A DNA stretch of 44,885 bases from Candidatus Omnitrophota bacterium (GCA_903843285.1 CAIMPC010000039.1:1-44885); one strand, 5' to 3'. Counted from the stretch's first letter, positions 24,647 through 34,637 are shown. Notes: generated from the sequence alone by a model not told the origin. A program made the numbers and translations.

Positions 24647-25027
24647 ATGCAAAAAAAAGAGATTTCAATGGAAGAAGATATTGATTTTGAAATATCATTC
24701 TACGAAGATATTATCAGGGAGAGTCCCGATTTTGTTAACGCCCTGATACTTCTCGGAGATGCCTATACCCATAAAGGTCTTCATCAGAAGGCCTTAGAAG
24801 TGGACATGCATCTCGGTAGGTTGCGACCAAAGGATGCCGTGATTCATTATAACCTTTCATGTGATTATGCCATGCTTAAGGATGTGGACTCCGCGATAAG
24901 CATTCTAGAAAAAGCTATAAAGCTCGGATACAGAAATTTTAGGCATATGGAGAAGGATCCGGACCTGGATGTTATTCGACAGGATTCCAGGTATATGGCT
25001 TTGGTGGGAAAATTTAAAAAAAGATGA
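24647..25027 (+). CDS. small TPR-repeat protein
   Basis: A 126-residue soluble protein made of about three tetratricopeptide repeats: FYEDIIRESPDFVNALILLG, DAYTHKGLHQKALEVDMHLG and YNLSCDYAMLKDVDSAISIL, ending with an EKDPDLDVIRQDSRYMALV cap often seen at the end of TPR arrays. No signal peptide or enzymatic domain is present, so it is probably a protein-protein adaptor. The stop overlaps the MATE start (ATGA), indicating co-translation. Its partner is unknown. Confidence 0.8.
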   Translation: MQKKEISMEEDIDFEISFYEDIIRESPDFVNALILLGDAYTHKGLHQKALEVDMHLGRLRPKDAVIHYNLSCDYAMLKDVDSAISILEKAIKLGYRNFRHMEKDPDLDVIRQDSRYMALVGKFKKR

Positions 25028-26367
25028 GTTTAAGCAAAATAATAAGAGATGATAAGGTATGGGCCATTGCAAAAGAAAGTTGGGCGCTAAGCTGGCCGCT
25101 TTCGGTCATAATGTTATATGAGTTTCTTATCGGAATCACCGATGTTTATGTAGCCGGTAAATTCGGTAAGACCGCCCAGGCCGCGTATGGTTTTGCGTTT
25201 CAGTTGTATTTCGTATTCATCCTCATCGGGATAGCATTAAGCGTCGGTGTGGTATCGGTCATATCGAGGCTATATACATCAGAAAAGAAAGAGGCCTTCA
25301 GCTCCGCGGTAAATTCCTCCGTTATATTGGTTTCCGTGTGCGGGATCATATTCGGTTTGGCAGGCCTGCTATTTTCGAAAGATATAATTAACGTAATAAA
25401 TCTCCCCACCGAAGTCAAGTCGGTCATTCCGCCGCTCATCAGAACGTACTCACTGGCTTTTTTATTTGACTATATTTTGATGACCACTAACGGTATTATG
25501 CGCTCCTGCGGTATGGTAAAGAGATCCCTTCTGGTGATGACGATCGTCTGCCTGCTAAATATCCCTCTGAATTTTATTCTGGCATTTTCAACGCCGCTTG
25601 GGTTGAATGGAATAGCCGTTGCTACCGTTATCAGCATTGCCGTAGGGGCGGGTTTGAGCATTTACTATATAAAGGGGATCGTGACGGGTTTCAAATTCTC
25701 ATTGGCGCTGATAAAAAATATATTATCTATCAGTTGGCCGTCCGGATTGCTTCAGGCTTTCTGGCAGATAGGCGCGATAGTCCTATTTCTGATAATTGGC
25801 CTGCTTCCACGAAATAATATTGAGATAATGGCCGCGCTCACTAATGGTTTAAAGATCGAGTCCGCAATATTCCTTCCCGTATTTGCGTTTAGCATGGCTA
25901 ACGCGGTCATAGTGGGTAACCTTATGGGCAAAAAACAGGCGCATGACACATTCCGTGCAGGGCTTATTACTTCGGTCATGGGAGTGGCGATAACAGTTGT
26001 GCTTACGCTTATAATCATGCTTAACGCCCATCGCATTGCCGGATTCCTTTCAGATAATGGGGTAGTAGTCTCCGAAAGCGTTAATTACATATACATTGCC
26101 CTAATATCAGAACCGATAATGGCCTGGGGTGTTATCCTGGGAGGGGGATTGAGCGGCTCAGGTGATACGGTGAGCGTTATGCTGATAACAGCGCTTACTT
26201 TATGGCTTATTAGGATACCTTTAGGCTATATACTGGGCGTATATTTCGGATTAGGACCGGTTGCGATCTGGTGGTCGATGAATCTTTCCGTATCAATCCA
26301 AGCCATACTTATTACCAGGCACTATTTCAAAAAGAGCTGGATATCTAAGGTGGAAATACTGCCATAG
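25024..26367 (+). CDS. MATE-family efflux transporter
   Basis: A 447-residue protein with about 12 membrane segments in two homologous halves (N half from SWPLSVIMLYEFLIGITDVY, C half from SWPSGLLQAFWQIGAIVLF), the multidrug and toxic-compound extrusion architecture. MATE transporters export cationic compounds using Na+ or H+ gradients. The first-helix region IGITDVYVAGKFGKTAQAA is typical. Substrate cannot be read from the sequence. It is translationally coupled to the small TPR protein. Confidence 0.92.
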   Translation: MSLSKIIRDDKVWAIAKESWALSWPLSVIMLYEFLIGITDVYVAGKFGKTAQAAYGFAFQLYFVFILIGIALSVGVVSVISRLYTSEKKEAFSSAVNSSVILVSVCGIIFGLAGLLFSKDIINVINLPTEVKSVIPPLIRTYSLAFLFDYILMTTNGIMRSCGMVKRSLLVMTIVCLLNIPLNFILAFSTPLGLNGIAVATVISIAVGAGLSIYYIKGIVTGFKFSLALIKNILSISWPSGLLQAFWQIGAIVLFLIIGLLPRNNIEIMAALTNGLKIESAIFLPVFAFSMANAVIVGNLMGKKQAHDTFRAGLITSVMGVAITVVLTLIIMLNAHRIAGFLSDNGVVVSESVNYIYIALISEPIMAWGVILGGGLSGSGDTVSVMLITALTLWLIRIPLGYILGVYFGLGPVAIWWSMNLSVSIQAILITRHYFKKSWISKVEILP

Positions 26368-26407
26368 CTATACCGGATGATCAATAAACCATAAGCCTGG
26401 GCCCGGT

Positions 26408-26435
26408 TTGACTTATTCATTTTATATAGTATAAT
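26408..26435 (+). promoter_or_regulatory. sigma-70-type promoter of the c-di-GMP sensor gene
   Basis: TTGACT (26408-26413), 16-base spacer, perfect TATAAT (26430-26435). MITE-like copy 3 (26459-26600) lies between this promoter and the TTG start at 26636, giving a leader of about 190 bases that would fold. Confidence 0.7.
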
Positions 26436-26458
26436 CTATATCGTAGTATTGCTATAAT

Positions 26459-26600
26459 GGGACTGTTGCGAAATACCAAATTCCACGTCATTCTGAACGA
26501 AGCCCGAAGGGCGAAGTGAAGAATCTCGACGGTAAATAGATTCTTCGGTCGGCCGATGGCCTCCCTCAGAATGACGGAAGTTGCATTTTGCAACAGTTCT
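26459..26600. repeat. dispersed palindromic MITE-like repeat, copy 3 (both ends present)
   Basis: The left end GGGACTGTTGCGAAAT (26459-26474) and right end ATTTTGCAACAGTTC (26585-26599) are inverted repeats with few mismatches. Inner arms GTCATTCTGA/TCAGAATGAC and GAAGAATCT/AGATTCTTC form a nested hairpin. TATAAT stands at or just outside each end (26453-26458 and 26601-26606), a possible target duplication. The ends resemble IS6-family termini such as GGCACTGTTGCAAA of IS26. It has no coding capacity. Confidence 0.88.
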
Positions 26601-26635
26601 ATAATAGGCATATATGCAATCAGAGGAGCGGTAAA

Positions 26636-29600
26636 TTGGCAGATCTTAGTCAGGAAAACTCACGCCCTGTAAGCGAATATTTGGTAGATGGCAAATACTC
26701 GATAAATGACCTGGCAGACATCGAAAAACTACGATGTGTATTAGAGCTGCTATCGGAGTTAACCGGCGTTTCTGTGGGGCTGGTTTCATATCCCGACCAG
26801 AGGACCCTCATATCCACGGCACATTCGGACATGTGCGCGGCATATCATTGGATGAATGCGGATTCGGCAAAGTCCTGTCTCAGATGCAGTAATTTATTAG
26901 TCGAGAAGTTAAAAAAGTCAGGGGATATAGATATAGAGCATTGTGATAATGGCTTAGTCGACGGTGGTACGCCCATAATTATTAAAGATAAACATATCGC
27001 TACGCTATTCGCCGGGCAGATATTTCTGCAAAAACCCGATATCGGGAAATTCAAAAATCAAGCCAAGACTTACGGCTACGACGTAGATAAATATCTGGAG
27101 GCGGTCAATAAAACCCCTATTATTACGGAAAGTAAATTCAGGGCAATACTTTCTATGCTTGGCAGGATAGCGTCTCTGATAATGGAACTGGGTTATGCCA
27201 ACCTCGATGCTATCAATAAGAATCTGCGTCTTCAGGAAGATGTGCTATATGCCGAAAAGACCGAAGCCAAAATATTGCATCTTAATTCTATATTTCGTGC
27301 AATAAGCAGTGTGTCTCAACTTATAATCAAAGAGAAAGATAAAAGTGAGCTTCTCAGTCAGACGTGCCACATATTGATCGAGTCTAGAGACTTCCGGTTT
27401 GTCTGGGTAGGGCTTTTCGAAAAAGGGATGACTGAGATAAAACCTGTAGCACACGCCGGGTTTGAAGGCGGTTATCTTCAAAATCTTCGTTGTAACTGTG
27501 GCGACTCTGCGTATGATCAATGCCCCTCCTCCATAGCTATAAATACAAATAAGCCATTGGTTATCAATGATATAGTGTCAAGTTCGATTTCTGTAAGTTG
27601 GCGTGATGAAGTCATGAAGTACGGATATCGGGCCATGATATCTACACCAATATCCCTGGAAGACCGGATATTTGGCGTAATTAACGTATACTCGGATCGT
27701 CTCAATGCTTTTGATGAGCAGGAAGTGAAGCTGCTCAGCGAATTGGGTAGAGATCTCGGGTTTGCTTTGCATTCCGCTGAAGTAGAGTCTGAGCGCAAAA
27801 ATTCCGCAGAGGCCCTTATCGTATCTGAAGAAAGTTATCGCTCGATATTCGATGCCGCAAATGATGCAATATTTACCCAGGACATAGAGTCCGGCCGCGT
27901 AATAGATGTGAATCAGAAGGCCTGTGAGATGTATATGTATGGCAAAGACGAGATGATCCGTCACAGTATGGGAGAATTAAGCCTGGGTGAAAGTCCGTAT
28001 TCTCAGGATGATTTTATCAATGTAATAAACAAGACTTCCGGAGGAGATCCCCAGTTATTCGAATGGGTTGCCAGGGACAAAGCCGACCGCCTGTTCTGGG
28101 TGGAAATTAACCTTAAGCGTGCGGTTATTAATGGCAAGTATAGGATTCTGGCCATAGTGCGCGATATTACGGATAGAAAGCAGACTGAGGATAGATGGGA
28201 GAAGATACACGAGACCTTCCTTAGTTTCGGGCCGGAACCCATAGAAAACATTAACCGATTGACCGCTCTATGTGGAGAGATAATGGGCGCGGATAGTGCT
28301 CTTTATAACTGCCTGGAAGGAGATGTTCTACACACGTGTGGGCAGTGGAATACCCCGCCCGACTTCCAACCGACAGGTGATGCTCATGGGCACATTTGTT
28401 ACGATGTAATAAAAGATGCGGCAGAAGATGTCACTGTCATAAGGAACCTTCAAGAAACCGATTACGCTATCTCTGACCCCAACGTAGGAAAATATAATAT
28501 TCAGACGTATGTAGGTTTGGCCGTAAAAGTCGGCGGCGAATGTATAGGGACGCTATGCACGATCTACCTGCATGATTTTGAACCATCGGAAGAAGATAAA
28601 GAGATAATGGGTTTCATAGCGCATGCCATAAGCGTCGAAGAAGAACGGAGAAGCGCTATGGAGATGAATCAGATCGCGCAGTTTTCGATAGAGCATTCGG
28701 GAAACGCGATATTCTGGATAGATCCGAACGGACACATAGTTCACGCAAACAATATGGCGTGTATATCGTTAGGATATTCACACGAAGAGCTGTTGACTAA
28801 GAGTGTGCCGGAACAAATAGACCCTAATTTTATCGGAGATATGTGGCTGCAACATTGGAAAGAGCTGCAAGAAAGGGGTTCTTTTACATTCGAAAGCAAA
28901 TACAGACGGAAGGATGGAACCGAATTTCCGGTTGAAGTCACCGTCAACTATATTAAGTTTCAGGGTAATGAATATAGCTTTGCATCGGTTACAGATATAA
29001 CCGCGCGTAAGAATCAGGAAGAAGAGCTTGTAAGGCGTGACTATCAGCTGGAGATACTGTCGCGTACCAGTCAGCACATTAACGCCGTACTTGAGGTTCC
29101 GACTATACTCAGGACGATGATCACCGCCGCCATAGAACTCGTAGATGCCATGGGTGGTACTGCAGGCGTGGTCGCGGGTGATAAGATTGTATTTAAGGAA
29201 TATCAGAAGGACGGAAAGATTAATTATTTTGATTATGTTTTCAAACTGGGCGAGGGGTTATGCGCTTCGATAACGAAATCATTAAAGACACATATCTCGA
29301 ATGACGTTGCAAATGATTCGTTTATGCTTCCCGAATTTAGAGAGAGGTTTGGCTTATATAACGTGGTAGATGTCCCGATTCTTAACCACGAAGGCAAACT
29401 CCTGGGATGTATCGAGCTGCACAATAAGAAGAATGGTAAAACTTTTGATGCACAGGATGTCTTTATGCTGCAAGGTATGGCGGCGGGCGCTGCCGTAGCA
29501 CTGGAAAACGCAAACGCGTTGGAGCAACGCAATAAGGCTCAGCAGGATCTTGTATGGCAAAAGGAGTATTATGAAGACTTATTCAATGAGGCGAATGTAT

Positions 29601-31195
29601 GGGTAGAAGTTATTGACAAGGAGGGCAGGACGCTTTTATGGAATAAGAAGGCAGAGGAGATCACGGGCTATAAAAGAGAAGACGTCATAGGAAACCTGAG
29701 TAAATGGGAGCTGGAATACCCGGACCATAAAGAGAGGTCCAGGGTACTGCATTTAGTTAAGAGGCTAATGTCGTCCGGCATTACGATAAAAGACCTGGAA
29801 ACCGAGATTGTAACCTTTAAGAAAACTAAGCGGATCATGCTCTGGTCCTCCACGATTATACATGACAGCTACGGCAAGACGATCGGATGCATGTTAGTGG
29901 GAAATGACGTAACAGAACGTAGGACCGCTGAACGGGAGAAGGAGTCGCTTAATAAAGAGATCACGCGGTCCAATAAGAGATTGAACCAACTGGCCCTTAA
30001 AGACTTCGAGACGGGGCTGCATAACCACCACTATCTCACTGAGGCCATCGAACCGGAATTCTACAGGGCCAAGCGTTATATACATCCGCTGTCGGTGGTC
30101 ATGATAGATATAGACTATTTCAGATCGATCAATGACCTGTACGGGCATGAGTTCGGTGATATGGTGCTGAAGCAGTTTGCGATTCAGCTTAAGAAGATGG
30201 TGCGTCGATACGATGTAGTGGTGCGTTTCGGCGGCGAAGAGTTTGTTGTGTTGTCCTCCGGAGCGGATAGGACTAAGGCAGTTGCGCTTGCGCACAGGCT
30301 CATGGAGGCACTGTCGATCTATAATTTTGGCGATGATAAACGTGCGGTGAAGCTCAGAATGAGCCTCTCGGTAGCATCGTACCCCGATGATCCGATAGAA
30401 AGCGGTATGGACCTCATATATTTGGCTGAAAAGATATTGGATAAGGCAAAAGAGGAGGGCGGTAATAAAGTATACTCATCCGGCGATCTCGGTAATGGTA
30501 AGGGCGTCGCTACGAGTGGGGAGCCTGCAGATATAGAGTATCTCAGGAAGAAGATATCGAGCCTGACTAAACGTGGCAGGCAGAGCCTGATGGAATCGAT
30601 ATTTGCCTTCGCAAAGACGATAGAGATGCGCGACCATTATACCGGAGAACACGCTGATTCTACGGTTCATTATTCTACTAAGATAGCCCGGGCGCTTAAA
30701 TTGAACCAGGAAGAGATCGATCATGTCAGACAGGCGGCTATATTGCATGATCTCGGTAAAGTCGGTATCAGTGATAAAATACTTTTGAAAAGATCGAAGC
30801 TGACAAAGAAAGAATATGAAGAGATAAAGAAACATCCGCAGATAGCGGCGGATATTATACGGCCTATAAAGTTCATGAAGCATATTATTCCTCTGATCCT
30901 TTATCATCACGAGAAGTGGGATGGCACGGGATACCCGATGGGCATAAAAGGAAATTCTATTCCGATAGGTGCCAGGATAATATCTATAGCCGACGTCTAT
31001 CAGGCACTCACTTCGGACAGGCCTTACAGGAAAGCTTTCACGAAGGAAGAGGCGATGAAGATCCTTAAAGATAATGTAGGCGTGCAATTCGATCCCGATA
31101 TAGTGAAGATTTTTCTCAAGATACTTAAAGAAGAAAAAGACAGGCGTAAGCCTGCTATCCACGAAGTCAACAATACTGAAAAAGGAAAAAAATGA
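26636..31195 (+). CDS. PocR-GAF-PAS-GGDEF-HD-GYP cyclic-di-GMP signalling protein
   Basis: A 1519-residue cytoplasmic sensor-enzyme without membrane segments. In order: a PocR-type sensory domain with cysteines (about 25-200), GAF (about 215-385), PAS (400-520), GAF (525-650), PAS (680-790), GAF (805-950), PAS (980-1095), a diguanylate cyclase domain with RFGGEEF near 1197 and an RRYD inhibitory-site motif five residues before it, and an HD-GYP phosphodiesterase (about 1320-1500) with HDLGK, HHEKWDGTGYP and DVYQALTSDRPYR. Both enzyme cores look active, so it may make and degrade c-di-GMP. TTG 26636 is chosen because GAGGAG lies 7 bases upstream; the longer frame begins inside the repeat. It overlaps lysS by 4 bases. 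Confidence 0.9.
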   Translation: MADLSQENSRPVSEYLVDGKYSINDLADIEKLRCVLELLSELTGVSVGLVSYPDQRTLISTAHSDMCAAYHWMNADSAKSCLRCSNLLVEKLKKSGDIDIEHCDNGLVDGGTPIIIKDKHIATLFAGQIFLQKPDIGKFKNQAKTYGYDVDKYLEAVNKTPIITESKFRAILSMLGRIASLIMELGYANLDAINKNLRLQEDVLYAEKTEAKILHLNSIFRAISSVSQLIIKEKDKSELLSQTCHILIESRDFRFVWVGLFEKGMTEIKPVAHAGFEGGYLQNLRCNCGDSAYDQCPSSIAINTNKPLVINDIVSSSISVSWRDEVMKYGYRAMISTPISLEDRIFGVINVYSDRLNAFDEQEVKLLSELGRDLGFALHSAEVESERKNSAEALIVSEESYRSIFDAANDAIFTQDIESGRVIDVNQKACEMYMYGKDEMIRHSMGELSLGESPYSQDDFINVINKTSGGDPQLFEWVARDKADRLFWVEINLKRAVINGKYRILAIVRDITDRKQTEDRWEKIHETFLSFGPEPIENINRLTALCGEIMGADSALYNCLEGDVLHTCGQWNTPPDFQPTGDAHGHICYDVIKDAAEDVTVIRNLQETDYAISDPNVGKYNIQTYVGLAVKVGGECIGTLCTIYLHDFEPSEEDKEIMGFIAHAISVEEERRSAMEMNQIAQFSIEHSGNAIFWIDPNGHIVHANNMACISLGYSHEELLTKSVPEQIDPNFIGDMWLQHWKELQERGSFTFESKYRRKDGTEFPVEVTVNYIKFQGNEYSFASVTDITARKNQEEELVRRDYQLEILSRTSQHINAVLEVPTILRTMITAAIELVDAMGGTAGVVAGDKIVFKEYQKDGKINYFDYVFKLGEGLCASITKSLKTHISNDVANDSFMLPEFRERFGLYNVVDVPILNHEGKLLGCIELHNKKNGKTFDAQDVFMLQGMAAGAAVALENANALEQRNKAQQDLVWQKEYYEDLFNEANVWVEVIDKEGRTLLWNKKAEEITGYKREDVIGNLSKWELEYPDHKERSRVLHLVKRLMSSGITIKDLETEIVTFKKTKRIMLWSSTIIHDSYGKTIGCMLVGNDVTERRTAEREKESLNKEITRSNKRLNQLALKDFETGLHNHHYLTEAIEPEFYRAKRYIHPLSVVMIDIDYFRSINDLYGHEFGDMVLKQFAIQLKKMVRRYDVVVRFGGEEFVVLSSGADRTKAVALAHRLMEALSIYNFGDDKRAVKLRMSLSVASYPDDPIESGMDLIYLAEKILDKAKEEGGNKVYSSGDLGNGKGVATSGEPADIEYLRKKISSLTKRGRQSLMESIFAFAKTIEMRDHYTGEHADSTVHYSTKIARALKLNQEEIDHVRQAAILHDLGKVGISDKILLKRSKLTKKEYEEIKKHPQIAADIIRPIKFMKHIIPLILYHHEKWDGTGYPMGIKGNSIPIGARIISIADVYQALTSDRPYRKAFTKEEAMKILKDNVGVQFDPDIVKIFLKILKEEKDRRKPAIHEVNNTEKGKK

Positions 31196-32658
31196 CAGAA
31201 CATTTAGAAGAGAATGAATTGATAAGACAAAGAAAAGAGAAGCTTAAAGCCATAGGAGATGCAGGCATATACGCATACGGCGCAAGATTCGAAACGACCT
31301 CAAATATAGGAGTGCTTAAGAACGATTTCGCAGAAGGCAAGTCCGTGACGGTAGCGGGCCGCGTGATGGCGGTGAGACTGCACGGTAAGAGCATGTTTTA
31401 TGACCTGAAAGATTCCTCGGGGAAGATCCAGGCGTATATAAAAGAAGATACCGTAGGAACGGATAATTTTGCGATGTTAAAAAACAATATAGATATAGGA
31501 GATTTTGTCGGAGTATCGGGCGATACTTTTAAGACGCGTACGGCGGAGCCAACGATAGTTGTAAAGAGCTTTAAGATATTATCCAAGAGCCTGCGTCCGC
31601 TTCCTGAGAAATGGCACGGTTTAAAGGATGTGGAGACCAGGTATCGTCAGCGATATGTGGACCTTATCGTAAACGATAATGTTAAAAAAACATTTATAAA
31701 CCGCTCAAAGATAGTCTCCGGTATCCGTAAATTTTTGGATTCGAAAAGTTTTCTCGAGGTGGAGACGCCTATGATGCAATCCCTTGCAGGTGGAGCGGCC
31801 GGTAAGCCATTTAAGACGCATCACGAGGCGCTAGACATAGATCTGTTTTTAAGGATAGCCCCGGAGTTATATCTGAAGAGACTTTTAGTGGGAGGGCTGG
31901 AGAAGGTTTACGAGATCAACAGAAATTTTCGCAATGAAGGTATCTCGATAAAGCATAACCCGGAGTTTACGATGCTCGAGGTTTACGAGGCTTACTCGGA
32001 CTGCGCCGGCATGATGAAGCTCACGGAGGAGATGATAACGACCCTTGCAAAAGACCTGCTCGGAAATACGGTATTGGAATTCAATGGCAAGACCATTGAT
32101 TTATCGAAATGGGAGAGGGTCTCGTTCGCAGAGCTTATGAAGGAGCAATTTGGGATCTTGCCGGAGGATTCGAAGGAAGAATGGATAAAGAAGCTTAAGA
32201 GTAAAGGGATAGAGATAGAGGGCAAGGATGTTTCGAGGACTCAGGTCATTAATATAGTCGGGGAGCTGATAGAGCCTAAGGCGAATAACCATCCCGTATT
32301 TGTCGTAGATATGTTTAAGGAGATGTGTCCTCTGGCTAAAACGAAAGCCGATAACCCGGCGCTCACCGATCGTTTTGAGCTTTATATGGGCGGCATGGAG
32401 ATTGCCAATGCTTATTCCGAGCTCAATGATCCTATCGAGCAGAAGGCCAGGCTCATGGAGGAGATCGGCGCCGCCGGTGATAAGAACAGAGTTATTGACG
32501 ATGATTTTGTGACGGCGCTTGAGTATGGGATGCCCCCGGCCGGCGGCCTGGGCATAGGTATCGACCGGTTAGTTATGATATTAACGAACTCTCCATCCAT
32601 AAGGGATGTTATATTATTCCCGCAATTAAAACCCTTACGAACTGAAGATCCCAAATGA
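31192..32658 (+). CDS. lysS: lysyl-tRNA synthetase (class II)
   Basis: A 488-residue class II enzyme charging tRNA-Lys. The N-terminal OB fold (VTVAGRVMAVRLHGKSMFYDL) binds the anticodon. Motif 1 is around KFLDSKSFLEVETPMM, motif 2 is NRNFRNEGISIKHNPEFTML and motif 3 is GLGIGIDRLVMILTNSPSIR. Length is standard. It overlaps the sensor gene by ATGA and is followed 45 bases later by the Lol genes. Confidence 0.97.
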   Translation: MTEHLEENELIRQRKEKLKAIGDAGIYAYGARFETTSNIGVLKNDFAEGKSVTVAGRVMAVRLHGKSMFYDLKDSSGKIQAYIKEDTVGTDNFAMLKNNIDIGDFVGVSGDTFKTRTAEPTIVVKSFKILSKSLRPLPEKWHGLKDVETRYRQRYVDLIVNDNVKKTFINRSKIVSGIRKFLDSKSFLEVETPMMQSLAGGAAGKPFKTHHEALDIDLFLRIAPELYLKRLLVGGLEKVYEINRNFRNEGISIKHNPEFTMLEVYEAYSDCAGMMKLTEEMITTLAKDLLGNTVLEFNGKTIDLSKWERVSFAELMKEQFGILPEDSKEEWIKKLKSKGIEIEGKDVSRTQVINIVGELIEPKANNHPVFVVDMFKEMCPLAKTKADNPALTDRFELYMGGMEIANAYSELNDPIEQKARLMEEIGAAGDKNRVIDDDFVTALEYGMPPAGGLGIGIDRLVMILTNSPSIRDVILFPQLKPLRTEDPK

Positions 32659-32703
32659 ACGATGCCTTGTCCTTAGGCTTAAATCGGTCGGATCGGATCT
32701 CTT

Positions 32704-33933
32704 ATGCCGCTTAATTGGCAGATTAAGGTGAGCCTCCGATATATTGTCTCCAAACATAAGGAGAGGTTTATATCCGCAATAAGTTGCATATCTATACTGG
32801 GAGTTGCCGTAGGAGTAGCGGCGCTTATAATAGTTATAGCTGTCATGAGCGGTTTTGATGAAGACCTGAAATCCAAGATCATAGGAACATACTCACACCT
32901 GGAAATAGTATCTGATTACGGAGTCAATCCTTCAGCCCCCTTCACAAATAAGATCCTCGAGGTGAAGAATGTCAAAGCCGTTTCCTATTTTCTGAATACG
33001 CAAGCCCTCATCAGGCATAACGATGGCGTCACCGGCGTCATCGTTAAGGGCGTTGATCCGTTGGACGAGGTAAAGATCGGCAGGCTGGGCGATTATATGA
33101 AAAAAGGCCATCTGGATCTAAGTGGCGGGGGCATAGTTATAGGCAGTGAGCTCGCAGATAAGCTGGATCTGAAAGTAGGCGATCCGGTGTCGCTGATATC
33201 ACCGTCTTCCGTAGATGTGAGGAAGATGGGGTTTCCCGGCACCTTTAAAGTTGACGGCAGAAGCTATAAGGTTGCCGGTATATTTACGTCGGGCATGTAC
33301 GATTACGACATGAATCTTGCTTACGTCAGCATACCTGAGGCCCAGAGACTTGCGGGCATAGCCGCAGATATAGTCAGCGGAGCGGCCGTAAAAATCGATA
33401 ATTCCGACGAGGTTGATAGTGTTAAGCGGGCCCTGCAGATATCGTTAGGGCCGCAATACGATGTGCGGACCTGGGTCGATATGAACAGAAATCTGCTCTC
33501 GGCTCTGAAGCTCGAGAAGACGGTAATGTTTATAATATTAACCTTAATCGTAATGGTGGCATGCTTTAATATTGCCAGCACCCTAATCATGACCGTGCTC
33601 GAGAAGACTAAAGATATAGGGATACTGAAGACGATAGGGGCCACCAATTTTAATATAATGGCCGTTTTCGCGCTTCAGGGTGTATTTATAGGCACGATAG
33701 GCACTTCACTGGGAACGGCTCTGGGCGTGGGCATGTGCTATCTTCTAAAGACGTATAAATTTATTACTTTGCCAAAGGAAATATATTATATCGATAAACT
33801 GCCGGTGAGACTTGAGCAGGGAGATATCCGGCTTATAATCATATCGAGCATACTGATTAGTATAGCGGCTACTATATATCCGGCTTATAAGGCTTCGAAG
33901 CTGGAACCGGTGGAGGCCCTCAGGTATGAGTAA
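32704..33933 (+). CDS. lipoprotein-releasing ABC transporter permease LolC/E
   Basis: A 409-residue protein with the LolC/LolE/MacB architecture: one N-terminal membrane helix (VAALIIVIAVMSGFDEDLK), a large periplasmic domain (about 50-260), and three C-terminal helices (from about 270), including KTKDIGILKTIGATNFNI coupling to the ATPase. It extracts mature lipoproteins from the inner membrane for delivery to the outer membrane. Only one permease gene is here, so the complex may be a homodimer (LolF-like) or the second subunit lies elsewhere. It overlaps lolD by 8 bases. No Shine-Dalgarno sequence is seen. Confidence 0.9.
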   Translation: MPLNWQIKVSLRYIVSKHKERFISAISCISILGVAVGVAALIIVIAVMSGFDEDLKSKIIGTYSHLEIVSDYGVNPSAPFTNKILEVKNVKAVSYFLNTQALIRHNDGVTGVIVKGVDPLDEVKIGRLGDYMKKGHLDLSGGGIVIGSELADKLDLKVGDPVSLISPSSVDVRKMGFPGTFKVDGRSYKVAGIFTSGMYDYDMNLAYVSIPEAQRLAGIAADIVSGAAVKIDNSDEVDSVKRALQISLGPQYDVRTWVDMNRNLLSALKLEKTVMFIILTLIVMVACFNIASTLIMTVLEKTKDIGILKTIGATNFNIMAVFALQGVFIGTIGTSLGTALGVGMCYLLKTYKFITLPKEIYYIDKLPVRLEQGDIRLIIISSILISIAATIYPAYKASKLEPVEALRYE

Positions 33934-34591
33934 CGCGATACTTACGGCGCATAGGATCTTCAAGCATTACAGAAGTGGCTCTAAGGTAGTTAAGGCCGTA
34001 GATGATGTAAGCCTCTCCGTGGAGAAAGGTGCTTCACTGTGCGTGACCGGGGCCTCAGGCGCAGGGAAGTCAACTCTTCTGCAACTATTGGGGGGGCTTG
34101 ACTGCCCGACGAGTGGTAGCGTAATGCTGGATGGCGGTGATATATATAAACTTTCAGATAGTAAAAGATCAAAGATTAGAAATCGGCGAGTAGGATTCGT
34201 CTTCCAATTCTTCCATCTGTTGCCGGAATTTAATGCGATCGAAAACGTGATGCTACCTGCGATGATCGGAGGGAAAGCCGTGTACGATAAGGCCTATGAA
34301 CTGCTAAAGTCAGTGGGTTTAGGGGATAGGATAGAGCATAAGCCTTGTGAGCTTTCAGGAGGGGAGTCACAGAGGGTAGCCATAGCCAGAGCCCTGATAA
34401 ATGATCCTGATATTCTACTTTGCGATGAGCCTACAGGTAATCTCGATTCCGAAACAAGCGAGTCCATCTACAGGCTTCTTTTTGATATTAAAACAAAGTC
34501 AAGCGCCGCTATAGTGATAGTTACCCATGATGATAATCTTGCCAGGCGTACGGATGCAGTCATTCATCTTAAAGACGGCCGTGTAGTGTAG
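33926..34591 (+). CDS. lolD: lipoprotein-releasing ABC transporter ATPase LolD
   Basis: A 221-residue ABC ATPase. Walker A is TGASGAGKSTLLQLLGGLD, the signature is LSGGESQRVAIARAL and Walker B is ILLCDEPTGNLDSET, followed by the switch His in VTHDD. Size and the GLDCPTSG context match the LolD/MacB ATPase group. It is paired with the LolC/E permease upstream and translationally coupled to it. Confidence 0.92.
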   Translation: MSNAILTAHRIFKHYRSGSKVVKAVDDVSLSVEKGASLCVTGASGAGKSTLLQLLGGLDCPTSGSVMLDGGDIYKLSDSKRSKIRNRRVGFVFQFFHLLPEFNAIENVMLPAMIGGKAVYDKAYELLKSVGLGDRIEHKPCELSGGESQRVAIARALINDPDILLCDEPTGNLDSETSESIYRLLFDIKTKSSAAIVIVTHDDNLARRTDAVIHLKDGRVV

Positions 34592-34608
34592 GTATTTTTC
34601 GCCTCCCA

Positions 34609-34637
34609 TTGACTTAGCGGGATCTATTATATATAAT
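34609..34637 (+). promoter_or_regulatory. strong sigma-70-type promoter of ilvE-mcsA-mcsB
   Basis: TTGACT (34609-34614), 17-base spacer, perfect TATAAT (34632-34637). The ATG of the aminotransferase is at 34666, preceded by AAGGA. Confidence 0.8.

Noticed and set aside
27245..31162. Several minus-strand frames of 60-228 codons opposite the sensor gene
   Set aside because: They are shadows of a strongly coding + strand gene with clear domains; none has a recognisable protein pattern or a ribosome binding site.
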